Positions 36,992 to 39,162 of a DNA stretch of 39,162 nt are shown here, one piece after another. The first letter of the stretch is position 1, and every line of letters starts with the position of its first letter. Origin of the DNA: Pleurocapsales cyanobacterium LEGE 06147 (GTDB taxonomy: Bacteria; Cyanobacteriota; Cyanobacteriia; Cyanobacteriales; Xenococcaceae); NCBI GenBank assembly GCA_015207585.1, contig JADEWQ010000050.1, positions 1 through 39,162 on the forward strand. Reading direction: 5' to 3'. Under the pieces are notes generated by a model. The model had not been told where the DNA came from and searched no databases. It saw only the letters and a list, made by a program, of their open reading frames with translations. The position numbers and the translations under genes were made by a program.

Positions 36992-38395
36992 TTATTGCCC
37001 CTTCCGGAAAATTGCTTTAATTCGCGCGATCGCTTCATCAGCTGCTTGATTAGCAGATATGTTATCGGTAACAATACGATTGAGGGCTTTTCCCCAGATA
37101 TTTTCAGCCAAGACTGAACTATAAATTGGATTTTGAACCGAATAAAATAATCTTGTTTGACCTTGAGTTAAGGTTTTAGTAGCAGTAGAAACGGGTAGAT
37201 CTGTTGGTTGTGTCCAAAAAGAGTCTTGTTTAGCTGGAGTTATTACAGGTAAATAACGTCCTCCAGAACTCTTAAGATAGTTACCAATAACTTCTGGTTG
37301 AATTAAATAGGCTAGAAAATTTTTGGCTATCTTCTGATTTTGAGCTTCTGCTAGAATTACTACTTGTCTAACAGCAACTATATGGCGCATCGGTTTGCCA
37401 TTAGGTTTTGTTGGAAATTCCAACATTCCCAATTTATTAGTATAAGTTTCTGGATCTTTGCGTAATGCTGTAGCAATTGAAAGAGTAGGATTGGGCGTCA
37501 TTACTACAGTTCGGTTAAGAAAACTACGATTATTGTCTGGATCTAACCACCGTGTTGCCGTAGGTGGGACATATCCTTGCTGATAGAATTTGGCATACCA
37601 TTCTAAACAATTAACAATACCTTGTCTTACCTTGGGATTATCAACTATCAGTTGACCTCGTGAATCGAGGATGGAGACATCGTATGCTTCTAAAATTTGT
37701 TCAAATAAATAATAAGTATCGGAAGCTCCAACTGAGATCGGTAAACCAAGGCTATAAATATTTGTTTTTCCATTATTTTGGAATTTTATTGGTAATTTTC
37801 GCCAAAATTCCCAAAATTCATCCCATTTTTGTGGAATATCTTCAGAATTTTTACCTGCTTTTTTTAACAAATCTTTCCAGTAAAAAATATGAATAGTAGC
37901 CTGATGTAGTGGAACAGCATAATAGCTACGTTTTTTTTCTACGTTGTTGTAAAGATAGGCCGCTTGCTTAGCTGTAGAAGAATAAAATTTTTCAACAGGT
38001 TTAATTACATCAGAAACATCTATAAGTTTGCCTTGCCAAGCTAGTAAAGGATACTCAGCACGACTTGAAAATAAGAGATCGGGGGGATTTCCGGCTTGAA
38101 TAGCTCTATTTGTTTTTTGAGTTATTTCGTCGGCAGAATAAAAGAAAATTTCAGCTTTATTTCCAGTGTTTTGCTGCCAATCATCGACAATTTGTTGGAG
38201 AATTTCGTCTTCTTCAGCAATATAACCTTTATCCCACCAAATTTCTAAGGTTTTGTTTTCTTGAGAAGATGGAGTAGTCTGGGTAGAATTTGATTCTGAT
38301 GTGAGTTGCTCGGAGTTGTTAAAATTTGTACAAGCAACCAGAATTGCAATTATTAAAAATAATAAACTAGACTGACTCAATTTATTTATTTTCAT
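36992..38395 (-). CDS. Sugar-type extracellular solute-binding lipoprotein (copy 2)
   Basis: Paralogue of the next gene, 467 residues from ATG 38395. A short signal sequence ends in LVAC (lipid-modified C22), followed by a Ser/Thr/Gln-rich linker. The mature protein opens LEIWWDKGYIAEEDEILQQ and has the same AGNPPDL, FYWKDLL and WDEFWEFW features, ending ADEAIARIKAIFRKGQ. It is more AT-rich and lysine/asparagine-rich than copy 1, so the duplication is not recent. It is first in the minus-strand unit; the gap to copy 1 is 97 bases. A fragment of a third copy lies just upstream at 38517-38561. Confidence 0.88.
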   Translation of the reverse strand: MKINKLSQSSLLFLIIAILVACTNFNNSEQLTSESNSTQTTPSSQENKTLEIWWDKGYIAEEDEILQQIVDDWQQNTGNKAEIFFYSADEITQKTNRAIQAGNPPDLLFSSRAEYPLLAWQGKLIDVSDVIKPVEKFYSSTAKQAAYLYNNVEKKRSYYAVPLHQATIHIFYWKDLLKKAGKNSEDIPQKWDEFWEFWRKLPIKFQNNGKTNIYSLGLPISVGASDTYYLFEQILEAYDVSILDSRGQLIVDNPKVRQGIVNCLEWYAKFYQQGYVPPTATRWLDPDNNRSFLNRTVVMTPNPTLSIATALRKDPETYTNKLGMLEFPTKPNGKPMRHIVAVRQVVILAEAQNQKIAKNFLAYLIQPEVIGNYLKSSGGRYLPVITPAKQDSFWTQPTDLPVSTATKTLTQGQTRLFYSVQNPIYSSVLAENIWGKALNRIVTDNISANQAADEAIARIKAIFRKGQ

Positions 38396-38516
38396 TATTA
38401 AGCAAAAAATACTTTTGACTGAAAATAAATTACTACGATTTAACAGTAAGTATTCTTTGTTTATAATTCAAATTCATAATTCTCTATTTTTAGTTCAATT
38501 GTGATGGCGATCGCGA

Positions 38517-38561
38517 CTATTGCCACTCTTGAAAAATTGCTTCGAGTCGAGCGATCGCCTT
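38517..38561 (-). pseudogene. C-terminal fragment of a third solute-binding protein copy
   Basis: The minus strand reads AIARLEAIFQEWQ and then TAG (38517-38519). This equals the last residues of the two intact binding proteins (AIARIEEIFKQW and AIARIKAIFRKGQ). Upstream of it the frame meets a stop at 38577-38579 and homology ends in an A-rich stretch, where the Uma2 remnant begins 12 bases away. It is evidently the stump of a third tandem copy. Confidence 0.65.
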
Positions 38562-38572
38562 AAAAAAAATCT

Positions 38573-38862
38573 TTATTTATTTCCCGATGCTAAAATTTGC
38601 TCGACTGTTAAAGACAATTCGGAAAAAGTAGATTTTCTCCATCCTGTCCGAATACCTCCTTCTCGGATACACAACCAAGGTAAATTTAAGCAATTAATTT
38701 CTCTCTCTAATTCTCGTTCGATAAATTTAGCAATTACCTGAATGTGGGTGGGTTCATCAATTCTAATCTTCCATCCACCAATTCGTAGCGGCGATCGCAA
38801 TCTTCGTCATAAGCCAAATATTTCTCAAAAAAGTACAAGCATTCTGTGGTCTTTGAGGTCGT
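38573..38862 (-). pseudogene. Uma2-family nuclease gene, frameshifted and internally deleted
   Basis: Starting near 38862 (ACG where ATG is expected), the minus strand reads CLYFFEKYLAYDEDCDRRYE then LVDGRLELMNPPT. It then shifts by one base (about 38757) to HIQVIAKFIERELEREINCL, NLPWLCIREGGIRTGWRK, and directly STFSELSLTVEQILASGNK with TAA at 38573-38575. The N-terminal third and the extreme C-terminus of a Uma2 (DUF820) protein are joined, and the PD-(D/E)XK core between RTGWRK and the C-terminal SLTVEQIL is missing. Uma2 genes are very abundant, often decaying, in cyanobacteria. It is certainly non-functional as a nuclease. Confidence 0.7.
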
Positions 38863-38866
38863 GTTA

Positions 38867-38950
38867 ATGCTCCTTTTAACGGTAGCTTCTCTTATTTTGG
38901 CATTTCTTCTTTTACAGGAGTTGATTCAGACAATAGAACGCAAAAAATAG
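38867..38950 (+). CDS. Candidate 27-residue single-pass membrane protein
   Basis: ATG 38867 opens a frame of 27 codons ending TAG 38950. The first 17 residues (MLLLTVASLILAFLLLQ) are a complete hydrophobic helix followed by ELIQTIERKK, a charged tail. GAGG lies 8 bases before the ATG. It resembles in form, but not in sequence, the many tiny photosynthetic membrane subunits. It lies divergent from the Uma2 remnant and I do not recognise it; chance is possible at this length. Confidence 0.3.
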   Translation: MLLLTVASLILAFLLLQELIQTIERKK

Positions 38951-38952
38951 TT

Positions 38953-38980
38953 ATTAGCCGTTAGCTATTGGCTATTAGTG
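38953..38980. repeat. Degenerate heptamer repeat
   Basis: ATTAGCC, GTTAGCT, ATTGGCT and ATTAGTG follow each other: four related seven-base units in the spacer. Confidence 0.55.
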
Positions 38981-39005
38981 ACAAGTTAAGCGTGAAAGCT
39001 AGTTG

Positions 39006-39162
39006 TCAAGAGGGAAAAGGAGATAAATCGAGAGGTAGTTTGGCTCGTTTCGGGCGAGGGGATTTAACTATCCCCAAATCGCGATTTTCAGGTACAGTCA
39101 AATAAGTAAATAAGTAACCAAATGAGTCGCCAAACCTTGATTTAAAGCCTGGGTAAAATGAT
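39006..39162 (-). pseudogene. 3' end of an unrecognised gene, frameshifted by an 8-bp duplication (runs off the window)
   Basis: From the window edge the minus strand reads HFTQALNQGLATHLVTYL and soon meets TGA. After AAATAAGT AAATAAGT (plus strand 39100-39115), another frame reads VPENRDLGIVKSPRPKRAKL then PLDLSPFPS and stops at 39006. Removing one 8-base copy joins both into one frame, VTYLTVPENRD across the junction. I do not recognise the protein. It is either a recently broken gene or one whose true end lies at the earlier stop. Confidence 0.45.

Noticed and set aside
35479-38395. Complete sugar ABC transporter operon
   Set aside because: No permease or ATPase genes lie on either side within the window; the following gene is a histidine kinase.

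Overview
The window comes from a cyanobacterium. Evidence: a psbA gene for photosystem II D1, RNA polymerase split into rpoB/rpoC1/rpoC2 behind rpsT and tatD, a neighbouring gene pair recalled as the cyanobacterial DUF3038/DUF4335 families, an InrS-like nickel sensor, many HIP1 palindromes (GCGATCGC), and short tandem heptamer repeats. Genes are of moderate GC and the spacers are AT-rich. The genus cannot be fixed from the sequence.

Layout. 1-206: the right end of an IS200/IS605-type element (tnpB tail and terminal hairpins) and short tandem repeats that run into the stop codon of a CruG-like glycosyltransferase (199-1407, -). 1818-6402: an RluE-like pseudouridine synthase (+), a divergent but ligand-complete psbA (+) behind a leader with three inverted repeats, then rluB-like/rodZ (-) divergent from a DUF2993 protein (+). 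6405-8433: a flippase-like membrane protein, an orphan antitoxin, a decayed DUF4258/DUF2283 pair and a small hypothetical gene. 8446-12846: metH and apt (-). 12984-14340: the DUF3038/DUF4335 pair (+). 14718-15104: the InrS-like regulator (-). 15337-26218: the polymerase cluster rpsT-tatD-rpoB-rpoC1-rpoC2 (-). 26430-26766: a GC-rich palindrome-laden block in front of hisD (+). 28229-30431: a sugar-phosphate phosphatase (+) convergent with a sucrose-phosphate-synthase-like glycosyltransferase (-). 31145-31234: tRNA-Ser(GCU). 31388-32689: a NatB-like binding lipoprotein (+). 32792-38395: two paralogous sugar-binding lipoproteins followed by a hybrid histidine kinase, all on the minus strand. 38517-39162: remains of a third binding-protein copy, an internally deleted Uma2 gene, a tiny membrane ORF, and the end of a gene broken by an 8-bp duplication.

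How it fits together. Most of the window is housekeeping: transcription, translation, methionine, histidine and purine metabolism, photosynthesis. The most system-like part is the right-hand unit of two solute-binding lipoproteins plus a membrane hybrid kinase with no permease. I infer that it is a binding-protein-coupled sensor rather than a transporter. A second theme is genome plasticity. Short tandem and palindromic repeats lie not only in spacers but also in frame inside metH and inside the ATPase domain of the kinase, and several toxin-antitoxin-like or selfish genes are caught at different stages of decay.
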